A stretch of 41,614 nucleotides of DNA from Hyphomicrobiaceae bacterium (GTDB taxonomy: Bacteria > Pseudomonadota > Alphaproteobacteria > Rhizobiales > Hyphomicrobiaceae): contig JAKFWF010000001.1 of NCBI GenBank assembly GCA_021730785.1, forward strand, positions 1 through 41,614. The letters are read 5' to 3'. Shown here one piece after another: positions 1 to 11,045 of this stretch. Made by a program: the position numbers and the translations under genes. Every line of letters begins with the position of its first letter. Within the stretch, counting starts at the first letter, position 1. Below the pieces are notes generated by a model that worked only from the letters and a program-made list of their open reading frames with translations, ran no database searches and was not told where the DNA came from.

Positions 1-117
1 CCGCAAGGGGCGCGCAAGTGCAGTGCGCGTCCTTGACCGCCGCCCGTCGCGACGGCCGACGCTCTGCCAACAGGATCAAGCCGCCATCCGACCACCCAAC
101 CACCCACTCAGTTCAGC

Positions 118-162
118 GAGGAGGCACAAAAAATGACACTATGTTATAACATCCAGCAGTGA
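118..162 (+). other. nine-codon mini-ORF with a strong Shine-Dalgarno
   Basis: A GAGGAGG at 118-124 lies 8 bases before an ATG at 133, which opens a nine-codon frame (MTLCYNIQQ) ending in TGA at 160-162. The Zur-like palindrome lies inside this frame. It could be a leader peptide ahead of znuA or chance. If the znuA promoter -10 coincides with the palindrome, this frame would not be transcribed from it, so I give it little weight. Confidence 0.2.
141..152. promoter_or_regulatory. Zur-box-like palindrome upstream of znuA
   Basis: ATGTTATAACAT is a perfect 12-base palindrome located 47 bases before the znuA start. It matches the core of the alphaproteobacterial Zur operator (TGTTATA...TATAACA type). 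It contains TATAAC, usable as a -10 element on either strand, so Zur binding would block polymerase when zinc is plentiful. Any leftward gene it might also control lies outside the window. Zur control is inferred from the motif and its position next to a zinc-uptake gene. Confidence 0.65.
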
Positions 163-199
163 AAACGGATATGTCTGCAGTCAACGGGGAGGCGCGTCT

Positions 200-1183
200 G
201 TGGGATCGGATTTGAATGCGGCCAAGCGGTGGCTGCCGGTTCGGCTCGCCTTAGTGGCCTGTGTGCTGATGACGACCACGGCTGCGGCCACTGCCGAGGT
301 GAGGGTCGTTGTCAGCAGCAAGCCGTTGCATGCGCTGGTCGCGTCCGTGATGGGGGACGTCGGCACGCCGACCGTGCTGGTTGCCGGTGCCGTGTCGCCG
401 CATAGTTATGCCATGAAGCCTTCCGACGCGCGGACTGCCAATGGTGCCTCGGTATTCTTTCGTGTGGGCGAAAGCCTGGAGCCGTGGACCACCAAGCTCG
501 TCAAGGCGTTGCCAAAAACGGTGCGCGTGGTTGCGATGCAGGATGCACCGGCGATCAAGACGCTTGCCCGGCGCGAGACAGGGGCATTCGAGGCGCACGA
601 CAAGGGGCATGGTCATGATCATGGCGCCGGCAAGGGGACGGGCGCTGCTGCCGCGGTCGAGGATGAGCGCGATCCCCATGTGTGGCTCGATCCAGCCAAT
701 GCCAGCGCCATGGTCGATACAATCGCCACGGTGCTCGGCGAACTCGAGCCTGCCAAGGCTGCCGTGTTCAGGGCCAATGGGCAGGCTACCAAAATGCGGC
801 TCGATGTGCTGGCGGCCGACCTTGACCGCGAATTGAAGCCGCTCGCCGGCCGGCCGTTCGTGGTGCTGCACGACGCCTACCAGTATTTCGAGGCGCGCTT
901 CGGCGTGATGGCCGTGGGCTCGATCGCGGTGTCGCCGGAAGCTGCCCCCAGTGCTCGGCAGTTGGCGGCCATCCGCCGGAAGATCGTCGCCAGCGGCGCC
1001 AGGTGCGTATTCGCCGAGCCCGGCATGCAGCCGAAGCTGGTGGCAGCCGTCGTCGAGGGGACCGCGGCCAAGATCGTGCTGCTCGATCCTGAAGCGACGC
1101 AACTGCCGCCTGGGTCGCAGGTCTACGACCTCCTGATGCGCAACCTCAGCGCCGGCATGCAGAAGTGTTTGGGCGGAAATTGA
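200..1183 (+). CDS. znuA: zinc ABC transporter periplasmic binding protein ZnuA
   Basis: Periplasmic solute-binding protein (cluster A-I) that captures Zn2+ and passes it to the ZnuB/ZnuC membrane complex. Residues 1-32 form a signal peptide with a hydrophobic core ending near TAAATAEV. The expected metal-binding histidines are visible at H68 (SPHSY), H160 (DPHVWLD) and H224 (LHDAY). Between the first two lies a short His-rich loop (HDKGHGHDHG, about 133-142), which marks zinc rather than manganese binders. The start is GTG at 200 with GGGGAGG seven bases upstream. Length (327 aa) is normal. No znuB or znuC follows, so the partners must lie outside the window. The upstream palindrome at 141-152 suggests Zur repression. 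Confidence 0.92.
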   Translation: MGSDLNAAKRWLPVRLALVACVLMTTTAAATAEVRVVVSSKPLHALVASVMGDVGTPTVLVAGAVSPHSYAMKPSDARTANGASVFFRVGESLEPWTTKLVKALPKTVRVVAMQDAPAIKTLARRETGAFEAHDKGHGHDHGAGKGTGAAAAVEDERDPHVWLDPANASAMVDTIATVLGELEPAKAAVFRANGQATKMRLDVLAADLDRELKPLAGRPFVVLHDAYQYFEARFGVMAVGSIAVSPEAAPSARQLAAIRRKIVASGARCVFAEPGMQPKLVAAVVEGTAAKIVLLDPEATQLPPGSQVYDLLMRNLSAGMQKCLGGN

Positions 1184-1212
1184 TTTTGGGGCATTTTCCG
1201 GTTCACGCACGA

Positions 1213-1250
1213 AAAAGCAGGCGCCGCATGAACGGTCGCCTGCCGGTTTT
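1213..1250. terminator. bidirectional Rho-independent terminator
   Basis: GCAGGCG (1217-1223) pairs with CGCCTGC (1237-1243) around a 13-base loop. An A-run lies on the left and TTTT on the right, so the hairpin can end transcription of both znuA (plus) and the convergent L,D-transpeptidase gene (minus). Confidence 0.7.
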
Positions 1251-1287
1251 GAGCTTGATGAATGCTACAGGCTCGGTGAGCTTCAGT

Positions 1288-1992
1288 TTATTGGGCCGGC
1301 AACGCCACCCGCTGCAATGCGCGATACTGCGTCCGGGATTGTGAAGTCCGCCGCTCAACCGGGCGTTTGCCGGTGTCGGAGTTGCTTGCGACAGGTTCGC
1401 CAGGGGCGCCGCCCTGGAACTGCTGCCAGGTGACCGTCACCTTGGTGCCGACCGACACTCGATCATAGAGCTCGATGACATCTTGATTGTACATGCGGAT
1501 GCAACCCTTGGAGACGGGTTGGCCGATGGTCCAAGGTGCGTCGGTGCCATGGATACGATAGGCGCTGGAGCCGAGGTAGAGGCCACGAACACCAAGGGGG
1601 TTCAGCGGATGGCCGCCGGGAACCCACGACGGCAGTTTTGGATTTTCTGCGATCATGGTCGGCGTCGGTGTCCAGGACGGGTTGATGCGCTTCTGGGTAA
1701 TCGACATTACGCCCTGCCAGCGGCTCTGCTCGCGCGGCACAGCAATCGGATAGCTATGGGCCTCGCCTGGACTCACGATATGATAGAGGCGCCGGTCGCC
1801 GAAGCTGACAACCACTTCGCCAGTCTTGAAGGACGGTGAAAAACGCACGCTCTGGCGACCACTGCCGCCCACGGTCTTGCCGCCACCCCAATCCCAGTTC
1901 TGTGCGGATGCCGTTGCCGACAGAGTCGCCAGTCCGACGAGACTTGCACTGGCGGCCAGGGCAAAGTGGCGAAAGAATTTGCGCAAGTTCAT
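1288..1992 (-). CDS. periplasmic L,D-transpeptidase (YkuD domain)
   Basis: Predicted peptidoglycan L,D-transpeptidase acting in the periplasm, forming 3-3 crosslinks or attaching proteins to the wall. The frame is open further upstream, but I choose ATG at 1992 because it follows a GGAG site and begins a clear signal peptide (MNLRKFFRHFALAASASL, cleavage near ASAQ, residue 31). The catalytic signature HGT...SKGCIRM is present, with H148 and nucleophile C164. The mature part is essentially one YkuD domain (about residues 45-195) with a polar C-terminal tail. It is a single gene with no operon partner. Which reaction it performs cannot be read from the sequence. Confidence 0.9.
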   Translation of the reverse strand: MNLRKFFRHFALAASASLVGLATLSATASAQNWDWGGGKTVGGSGRQSVRFSPSFKTGEVVVSFGDRRLYHIVSPGEAHSYPIAVPREQSRWQGVMSITQKRINPSWTPTPTMIAENPKLPSWVPGGHPLNPLGVRGLYLGSSAYRIHGTDAPWTIGQPVSKGCIRMYNQDVIELYDRVSVGTKVTVTWQQFQGGAPGEPVASNSDTGKRPVERRTSQSRTQYRALQRVALPAQ

Positions 1993-2233
1993 CTCGGAGT
2001 GCTCCGTTTTGTCTTGGGCGCACGCATGGGATCGCGCACGCGCATTCACTATAGGGCCCGTCGGGCATCGTGAAGCGATTTTATGAACGGACGGTATACG
2101 CCTGTGCCGGGCTGTAGATAGTGCCCCTGGGACACACCGGCGGTTGATTTGAACGAGATACGCGGTCCGCGATGTCACAGCTATGTGAAGTGGTCATGGC
2201 TGCGCGCCAAGCCGGCAGTGCGGGGAAATTATA

Positions 2234-2273
2234 TTGACAAGAACAAGAAACATTATAAGAACATAAAACGAAC
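2234..2273 (+). promoter_or_regulatory. imuA promoter with overlapping LexA (SOS) box
   Basis: GAAC-N7-GAAC at 2259-2273 is the inverse reading of the alphaproteobacterial LexA operator GTTC-N7-GTTC, with exact half-sites and spacing. A perfect -35 hexamer TTGACA lies at 2234-2239, and an AT-rich -10 region around 2254-2261 overlaps the operator. LexA repression of the mutasome operon, relieved by DNA damage, follows from this arrangement. The 302 bases between the transpeptidase and imuA starts hold nothing else that I recognise. Confidence 0.8.
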
Positions 2274-2294
2274 ATTAAAGTGAGAGGGCACGTC

Positions 2295-3191
2295 ATGCCA
2301 ATGGCCACCCCGGATATTATGGGTACTGTGGATGCAGCGGACACTGCGCGCAACTCCGTCATCGAAGGCTTGCGGGCGCACATCCGTCGCATCGAGGGGT
2401 CGGCGGATTTTGCCGGCGCCGGCGTGCCGTCCGGCGGCGACAGCTGGACGCTCGGGATCGAGGTGATCGACCGATTGCTCGGCCCCCGGGGGCTCGAAGC
2501 GGGTGGCGTTCACGAGATCAGGTCTGAGGCTGTGGCCAACGGCACGAGCGCGGCTGCCGCCACCGCATCCCGCCGTGCCTTCGCGCTCATGCTTGGGATT
2601 CGCCGGCTCCTGGTGCTGCCGCGCGCCAGGCCGATTGTGTGGTGCCTGCCGCTCGCCCTCCTGCAGGAGACCGGCGCGCCGTACAGCCGCGGGCTCGGCG
2701 CCCTCGGGCTCGATTGCAGCCACCTCGTGCTCGTCACCCCACGCAAGGCCCAGGATGTGCTGTGGGTGATCGAGGAGGCGGTGCGGACACCTTCGCTCGC
2801 GCTCGTACTGGGCGAGGTGGCAGGCGTCGGTGCCACTGCGGCGCGCCGCCTGTCGCTCGCCAGCGCTGGCAGTGGAACACCGTGTCTGCTGGTTAGTCCT
2901 GATGCGCGCGCGCCCGTGCTCGCGACGGCGACGCGCTGGCGCGTGGCGCCGCGGGCGAGCGCCGCCGATCCGCTCGATCCCCTGGCGCCGGGTGCGTCGG
3001 GGTTCCAGGTGGCGCTCGAGCGCTGTCGTGCCCGTCCCCTGGTCAGCTGTAGCAACGATTATGCCGTGGAGTGGTGTGATGGTGCGCGTTGTTTCCGTTT
3101 GGCTGCCCCAGTTTCCGATCGAGCGCTTGCGCCGGACGCGACGCGGCTCTCGCCGCCAGACGCCACAGCCTTGCGCAAGCGCACGGCTTGA
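2295..3191 (+). CDS. imuA: SOS mutagenesis protein ImuA (RecA-like)
   Basis: RecA/SulA-related accessory protein of the damage-inducible mutasome that works with ImuB and DnaE2 in error-prone lesion bypass. The family is recognised from the segment SWTLGIEVIDRLLG, about residues 50-63 from this start, and from the following GGVHEI. An intact Walker A motif is not apparent (VANGTSAAA sits where it would lie). I choose ATG 2295 because GAGAGGG ends six bases upstream; GTG 2280 and ATG 2301 are alternatives. The 3' end runs 113 bases into imuB in another frame, unusually long for this gene pair. Transcription starts just upstream under a LexA box. Confidence 0.85.
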   Translation: MPMATPDIMGTVDAADTARNSVIEGLRAHIRRIEGSADFAGAGVPSGGDSWTLGIEVIDRLLGPRGLEAGGVHEIRSEAVANGTSAAAATASRRAFALMLGIRRLLVLPRARPIVWCLPLALLQETGAPYSRGLGALGLDCSHLVLVTPRKAQDVLWVIEEAVRTPSLALVLGEVAGVGATAARRLSLASAGSGTPCLLVSPDARAPVLATATRWRVAPRASAADPLDPLAPGASGFQVALERCRARPLVSCSNDYAVEWCDGARCFRLAAPVSDRALAPDATRLSPPDATALRKRTA

Positions 3192-4749
3192 GTCGCAGCT
3201 GCCAGGGGCTGGTCAAATGTTGCCGCTGGCGCTGGTCACGGGCGGAGCGAAGGGGCTCGTGATCACGGCGGTGAACAGTCTGGCTGCGGCGCACGGCGCC
3301 GTGCCGGGGCAATCGCTGGCCGACGCCCGGGCCGCTTACCCTGCCCTTCGCACCCGGCCCGCCGAGTTCACCTGCGATGTCGCAGCCCTGGTGGAGCTGG
3401 CGCGCTGGGCTGGCCGTTATGGTGCATCCCGCAACACGGAAGGCGCCGATGGACTGTGGATCGACATCACCGGCATCGCCCACCTGTTCGGCGGCGAAGC
3501 GGCCCTGCTGTCGGACCTGCACCAGCGTCTGTCGGCAGCTGGCTTCTCCCCGCGCCTCGGCCTCGCCGATACGGCGGCGGCGGCCTGGGCGCTGGCCCGC
3601 TTCGGCGCCGAAGATGCGATCACCATCGCCCCTCCCGGCGCGACTAAAGCTGCGCTCGACGCATTGCCCGTCGAGGCCCTGCGGTTGACGCAAGCAGCCG
3701 TTGTCTTGCTCAAGCGCCTCGGGCTCTACCGCATCAGCCAGCTCCACGGTCTGCCACGGGCGGCTCTGGCGCGCCGCTTCCGTGATCTAGGCACCACAGG
3801 CCGCGGACGCACGGCCGAGGCCTGTGCCGACACGGTGGTCCTGCGGCTCGACCAGGCATTGGGCGCCATCCGGGAACCGCGCCGGCCGCTGGGGGCGATC
3901 CCGGTGCGCCTCGTGCGTCATGTGTATACCGAGCCGCTCATCGTGGCAGCCGGCATCGAACGGGCGATGGCAACCGCGGTCGCCGAGCTGTGCGCTCTTT
4001 TGGAGGCAGCCGGCGAAGGCGCTCGCCAATTGTGCCTGACCCTCTACCGCACCGACGGCACCAGCGCCGAGGTCGCCATCGGCACTGCTGGCGCCACCCG
4101 CGATGGCCGCCATCTCACGCGGCTGCTGGCGGAAAAACTTGGTGCCGCAGCGCTCGATCTGGGCTTCGGCGTCGATGTGGTGACCCTGGAAGGGGCAGCC
4201 GTCGAGCCGCTGGCGGCCGTCCAGGGCGGTCTTGGCGCGAGGTCGAATACCCAAGATGGCAAAGGGGAGGGCATGGGGCTCGCCCAGCTGGTCGACCGGC
4301 TGTCGAACCGGCTTGGACCCGAGTGCGTCTATCGCATTGCACGCAATCCCAGCCACATCCCGGAGCAGGCCGACCGCAGGATCGCCGTGTTCGCGGCCGA
4401 AGCGTCGGCGGCACCGCTCGCAGGGCGGACAGCGCCGCGGCCTGCCTTCCTGCTGCCGATGCCCGAGCCGATCACGGTCACGGCCGAGGTTCCCGAAGGA
4501 CCGCCGCGCCGCTTCCAGTGGCGCCGCAGCGGCCACCGCATCGTCAAGGCTGGCGGGCCGGAGCGGATCGAGCCGGCCTGGTGGCAGACGCTCGGGCGCA
4601 CGCCGGCGCGGCTATCCTCCCGTCCGCGCGATTACTACCGCGTCGAGGATGACCGGGGTGGGCGCTACTGGGTGTTCCGCGAGGGTCTCTACGACCGCGA
4701 TACGGACGAGGGCGCACCCACCTGGTACCTGCACGGATTGTTCGCCTGA
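3079..4749 (+). CDS. imuB: ImuB, catalytically inactive Y-family polymerase homologue
   Basis: Y-family polymerase-like protein that acts as the adaptor of the ImuA-ImuB-DnaE2 mutasome, linking DnaE2 to the beta clamp. The N-terminus reads VVSVWLPQFPIERL where active Y polymerases carry the metal-binding D-x-D segment, which is the usual ImuB loss. The palm landmark DGLWIDITGIAHLFGGE follows, and little-finger-like sequence occupies roughly residues 240-400. The frame is open upstream, but ATG 3079 has GGAG at 3068-3071 and begins the conserved sequence, giving 556 aa. It lies inside the imuA 3' end and is 15 bases before dnaE2, so the three genes are one operon. Confidence 0.9.
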   Translation: MVRVVSVWLPQFPIERLRRTRRGSRRQTPQPCASARLESQLPGAGQMLPLALVTGGAKGLVITAVNSLAAAHGAVPGQSLADARAAYPALRTRPAEFTCDVAALVELARWAGRYGASRNTEGADGLWIDITGIAHLFGGEAALLSDLHQRLSAAGFSPRLGLADTAAAAWALARFGAEDAITIAPPGATKAALDALPVEALRLTQAAVVLLKRLGLYRISQLHGLPRAALARRFRDLGTTGRGRTAEACADTVVLRLDQALGAIREPRRPLGAIPVRLVRHVYTEPLIVAAGIERAMATAVAELCALLEAAGEGARQLCLTLYRTDGTSAEVAIGTAGATRDGRHLTRLLAEKLGAAALDLGFGVDVVTLEGAAVEPLAAVQGGLGARSNTQDGKGEGMGLAQLVDRLSNRLGPECVYRIARNPSHIPEQADRRIAVFAAEASAAPLAGRTAPRPAFLLPMPEPITVTAEVPEGPPRRFQWRRSGHRIVKAGGPERIEPAWWQTLGRTPARLSSRPRDYYRVEDDRGGRYWVFREGLYDRDTDEGAPTWYLHGLFA

Positions 4750-4764
4750 GGAGGCCCAGCAGCC

Positions 4765-8109
<3,345 letters not shown>

Positions 8110-8163
8110 TGGAAAAGTGGCGCACTCTGAGAACGGCCACCCCGCGCGCGAGGAACCTGCCGC

Positions 8164-9924
8164 ATGCCGTCCCGCATCCGCCTCATCGTAGCCCTGCTGT
8201 TCGCGCTGTTGCTCGGCGCCGCGCCGGTCGCAGCCCAGCTTGCCCAGGCCGCGCCGGAGGCTGCGACGGGGCGCAACGACAAGCCGCTGCAACGGGCCAA
8301 AACGCACATGGTGGCGGCGGCCAATCCACTGGCCACGGCGGCTGGCCTCGAGATGCTGAACGCCGGCGGCAGCGCCGCCGATGCCGCGATCGCCGTGCAA
8401 CTCGTCCTCAACCTCGTCGAGCCGCAATCGTCGGGCCTGGGCGGTGGCGCCTATCTGCTGCACTGGGACGCCAAAGGCGATACGCTGCTCACCTACGATG
8501 GCCGCGAAACGGCGCCGATGGCTGCGACGCCCGACCGCTTCCTGCGCGATGGCAAGCCGATCCCCTACGATCGCGCGGTGCACTCGGGCCTGAGCATCGG
8601 CACGCCGGGAACTCCGCGACTGCTGGAGGCCGTGCACAAGGCGCACGGACGCCTGCCCTGGGCGCATCTATTCGGGCCTGCGCTCAAGCTCGCCGTGCAC
8701 GGATTTCCGATCTCGCCGCGACTGCATCTGCTGCTACAACTGATGGGCCCGGCGAATTTCGATCAAACCGCCCGCAGCTATTTTTTCGATCACGCCGGAG
8801 TGCCTCATCCCGTCGGCCACCTGCTGGCCAATCCGGCATTTGCCGCAACCCTCGAAGCCTTGCGCGATGGCGGTGCGGATGCCTTTTACGGTGGCCCAAT
8901 AGCTGCCGCCATCGTGGCGGCCGCGGCCGCGGCGCCAAACCATCCTGGCGATCTTTCGCTGGCGGATATCGCAGGCTATCGAGTGGAGTTGCGCAGCCCG
9001 GTATGTGTCACCTACCGGGGGCATCGGGTTTGCGGCATGGGGCCATCCTCGTCGGGCGGACTTGCGGTTGCGCAGACGCTCCGGCTGCTCGAGGGCCAGG
9101 ATCTGGGGCGGGGGCCGGCGGCAGCCCTCGATCCGCAGGCCCTGCACAAAATCGCCGAAGCCGAGAAACTCGCGTTCGCCGATCGCAACCGTTATGTCGG
9201 CGACCCAGCCTTCGTGAGGATCCCGCCAGGTATGCTCGATGCTGGCTACCTGACCTCGCGCGGCCGGCTGATCGATCCCGCCGCCGCAATGCCGCAGCCG
9301 GCCGCCGGCCGCCCGCCCGGCATCGACAGCCGCTTGCCGGGTCTCGATACGACGCGGGAGAGCGTGGGCACCAGCCACGTATCGATCGTGGATCGTGGCG
9401 GCAATGCGGTCTCAATGACCACCACGATCGAGGCAGCGTTCGGCGCGCGCGTCATGGCAGCAGGCTTCCTGCTCAACAACGAGTTGACGGATTTTGCGTT
9501 CACGCCGACCGACGCCGAAGGCCGCATGCTTGCCAACGCGGTGGCGCCGGCCAAGCGACCGCGCAGTTCCATGTCGCCGACGCTCATTTTCGATCCCGCC
9601 GGCCGCTTGATGGCCGTCGTCGGCTCGCCGGGCGGCAGCCGGATCATCCCTTATGTGGTGAAAGCGATCATCGCCCTGATCGACTGGGAACTCGATGCCC
9701 AGGCGGCCGCCGCCATGCCCAATTTCGGCTCCCGCGGCGGCCCCTTCGAGATCGAGAGCGATGCCGGATTTCCCACCGACGCGATCATTGCCGAACTGCG
9801 CCGCCTCGGTCACGCCATCGTGTCCGACCCGCTGACCTCCGGGCTGCACATCATCCGCGTTCGGGCAGATCACCTGGAGGGCGGCGCGGACCCGCGGCGC
9901 GAAGGCACGGCCGCGGGCGATTGA
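8164..9924 (+). CDS. ggt: gamma-glutamyltransferase (autoprocessing proenzyme)
   Basis: Periplasmic N-terminal-nucleophile enzyme that cleaves gamma-glutamyl bonds (glutathione and related peptides) by hydrolysis or transpeptidation. Residues 1-25 are a signal peptide. The large subunit begins with the conserved AANPLATAAGLEMLNAGGSA stretch. Autocleavage is expected before T403 in GTSHVSIVD, which becomes the small-subunit N-terminus and nucleophile. The oxyanion and substrate loop GSPGGSRIIPYV is intact. Length (586 aa) is typical. GAGGAA lies eight bases before the start. It follows dnaE2 by 54 bases on the same strand, but no functional link to the mutasome is evident. Confidence 0.93.
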   Translation: MPSRIRLIVALLFALLLGAAPVAAQLAQAAPEAATGRNDKPLQRAKTHMVAAANPLATAAGLEMLNAGGSAADAAIAVQLVLNLVEPQSSGLGGGAYLLHWDAKGDTLLTYDGRETAPMAATPDRFLRDGKPIPYDRAVHSGLSIGTPGTPRLLEAVHKAHGRLPWAHLFGPALKLAVHGFPISPRLHLLLQLMGPANFDQTARSYFFDHAGVPHPVGHLLANPAFAATLEALRDGGADAFYGGPIAAAIVAAAAAAPNHPGDLSLADIAGYRVELRSPVCVTYRGHRVCGMGPSSSGGLAVAQTLRLLEGQDLGRGPAAALDPQALHKIAEAEKLAFADRNRYVGDPAFVRIPPGMLDAGYLTSRGRLIDPAAAMPQPAAGRPPGIDSRLPGLDTTRESVGTSHVSIVDRGGNAVSMTTTIEAAFGARVMAAGFLLNNELTDFAFTPTDAEGRMLANAVAPAKRPRSSMSPTLIFDPAGRLMAVVGSPGGSRIIPYVVKAIIALIDWELDAQAAAAMPNFGSRGGPFEIESDAGFPTDAIIAELRRLGHAIVSDPLTSGLHIIRVRADHLEGGADPRREGTAAGD

Positions 9925-10005
9925 CCGCAATCGGCGGGCGGCTCTCGCCGGGCGCAGGCAGCACGTGCTACGGCAGTTTGAATGACGTAGCAGGATGCAT
10001 TCGCC

Positions 10006-11031
10006 ATGGTGGCCAGGCGCATTACGATCGTGGGGGCCGGCATCATCGGCCTATGGCAGGCGCTGACCTTGGCGCGGGCTGGCCATGCCGTGCGGCTGAT
10101 CGAAGCCAGTGTGACGCCGTTCGCGGATGCGGCCAGCCGCTGGGCCGGCGCTATGGTCGCACCAGACTGCGAAGCCGAAGCTGCGCCCGAGGTGGTGCGG
10201 GCGCTCGGCCACGAAGCGCTCGCGCTGTGGCGCGCAACCTATCCAGACCTGCTGTGCCGCGGCTCGCTTGTCGTGGCGGCACCGCGCGACCGCGGCGAAC
10301 TTACCCGTTTCGCCCGCCTGACGCGGGGTGCGCAAGCGCTCGATGCGGCAGCGCTTGCCGAACTGGAACCGGCGCTCGGCGGCCGGTTCGCGACCGGGCT
10401 GTACTTCCCGCAGGAGGCGCACATGGAAACGCCGCGTGCGCTCGATTTCCTACTGGCGGCAGTGCGCAACTGCGGCGTCGAGGTGCACCTTGGTCGAACC
10501 TGGCAGCCGGACCAAGCCGTAGAACAGGGTGGGACTGGCCTCGTCATCGATTGCCGCGGACTGGCGGCGCGCACTGCCTTGCCGCAGCTGCGCGGCGTGC
10601 GTGGCGAACGGCTGCTGCTGCGTTCGTCCGAGGTGCGCCTCAGCCGGCCCGTCCGGCTGCTGCATCCTCGCGCCTCGTTCTACATCGTGCCATGGAGCGA
10701 GGGGAGATTCATGGTGGGCGCGACCGTGATCGAGAGCGCCGATACGGTGGCCGTGACCGTGCGCTCGGCGCTCGAACTGCTGGGGCTCGCCTACGCGCTG
10801 CACCCGGCCTTCGGCGAAGCGGAAATCCTCGAACTCGGAGCCGGCGTCCGGCCGGCGTTTCCCGACAATGTCCCCCGCATCGTCGTGCGCGGCCGTACGA
10901 TCCACGTGAACGGCGCATATCGCCACGGGTTCCTGCTGGCACCAGTGTTGGCGCGCGCAGTCGCGGCCCACCTGAGCAACGGCCGTGTCGACGACCAGAT
11001 CATGTCGATCGAGCAGCCAGCGACGGCCTGA
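10006..11031 (+). CDS. thiO: FAD-dependent glycine oxidase-like ThiO
   Basis: DAO-fold flavoenzyme expected to oxidise glycine to iminoglycine for the thiamine thiazole ring, or a related D-amino acid. The N-terminal dinucleotide-binding motif GAGIIGL (residues 10-16) is followed by an acidic residue at the end of beta-2 (LIEAS). The C-terminus has the ThiO-like segment GAYRHGFLLAPVLARAVA, in which Y and R contact the substrate carboxylate in this family. Length (341 aa) fits. No thiS, thiG or thiE is adjacent and I see no TPP riboswitch in the 81-base leader, so a general D-amino-acid or sarcosine oxidase role is possible. Confidence 0.72.
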   Translation: MVARRITIVGAGIIGLWQALTLARAGHAVRLIEASVTPFADAASRWAGAMVAPDCEAEAAPEVVRALGHEALALWRATYPDLLCRGSLVVAAPRDRGELTRFARLTRGAQALDAAALAELEPALGGRFATGLYFPQEAHMETPRALDFLLAAVRNCGVEVHLGRTWQPDQAVEQGGTGLVIDCRGLAARTALPQLRGVRGERLLLRSSEVRLSRPVRLLHPRASFYIVPWSEGRFMVGATVIESADTVAVTVRSALELLGLAYALHPAFGEAEILELGAGVRPAFPDNVPRIVVRGRTIHVNGAYRHGFLLAPVLARAVAAHLSNGRVDDQIMSIEQPATA

Positions 11032-11045
11032 GCGGCGTGCGGAAT

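Noticed and set aside
251-1210. 319-codon minus-strand frame opposite znuA
   Set aside because: Antisense shadow; ZnuA on the plus strand has a signal peptide and metal ligands.
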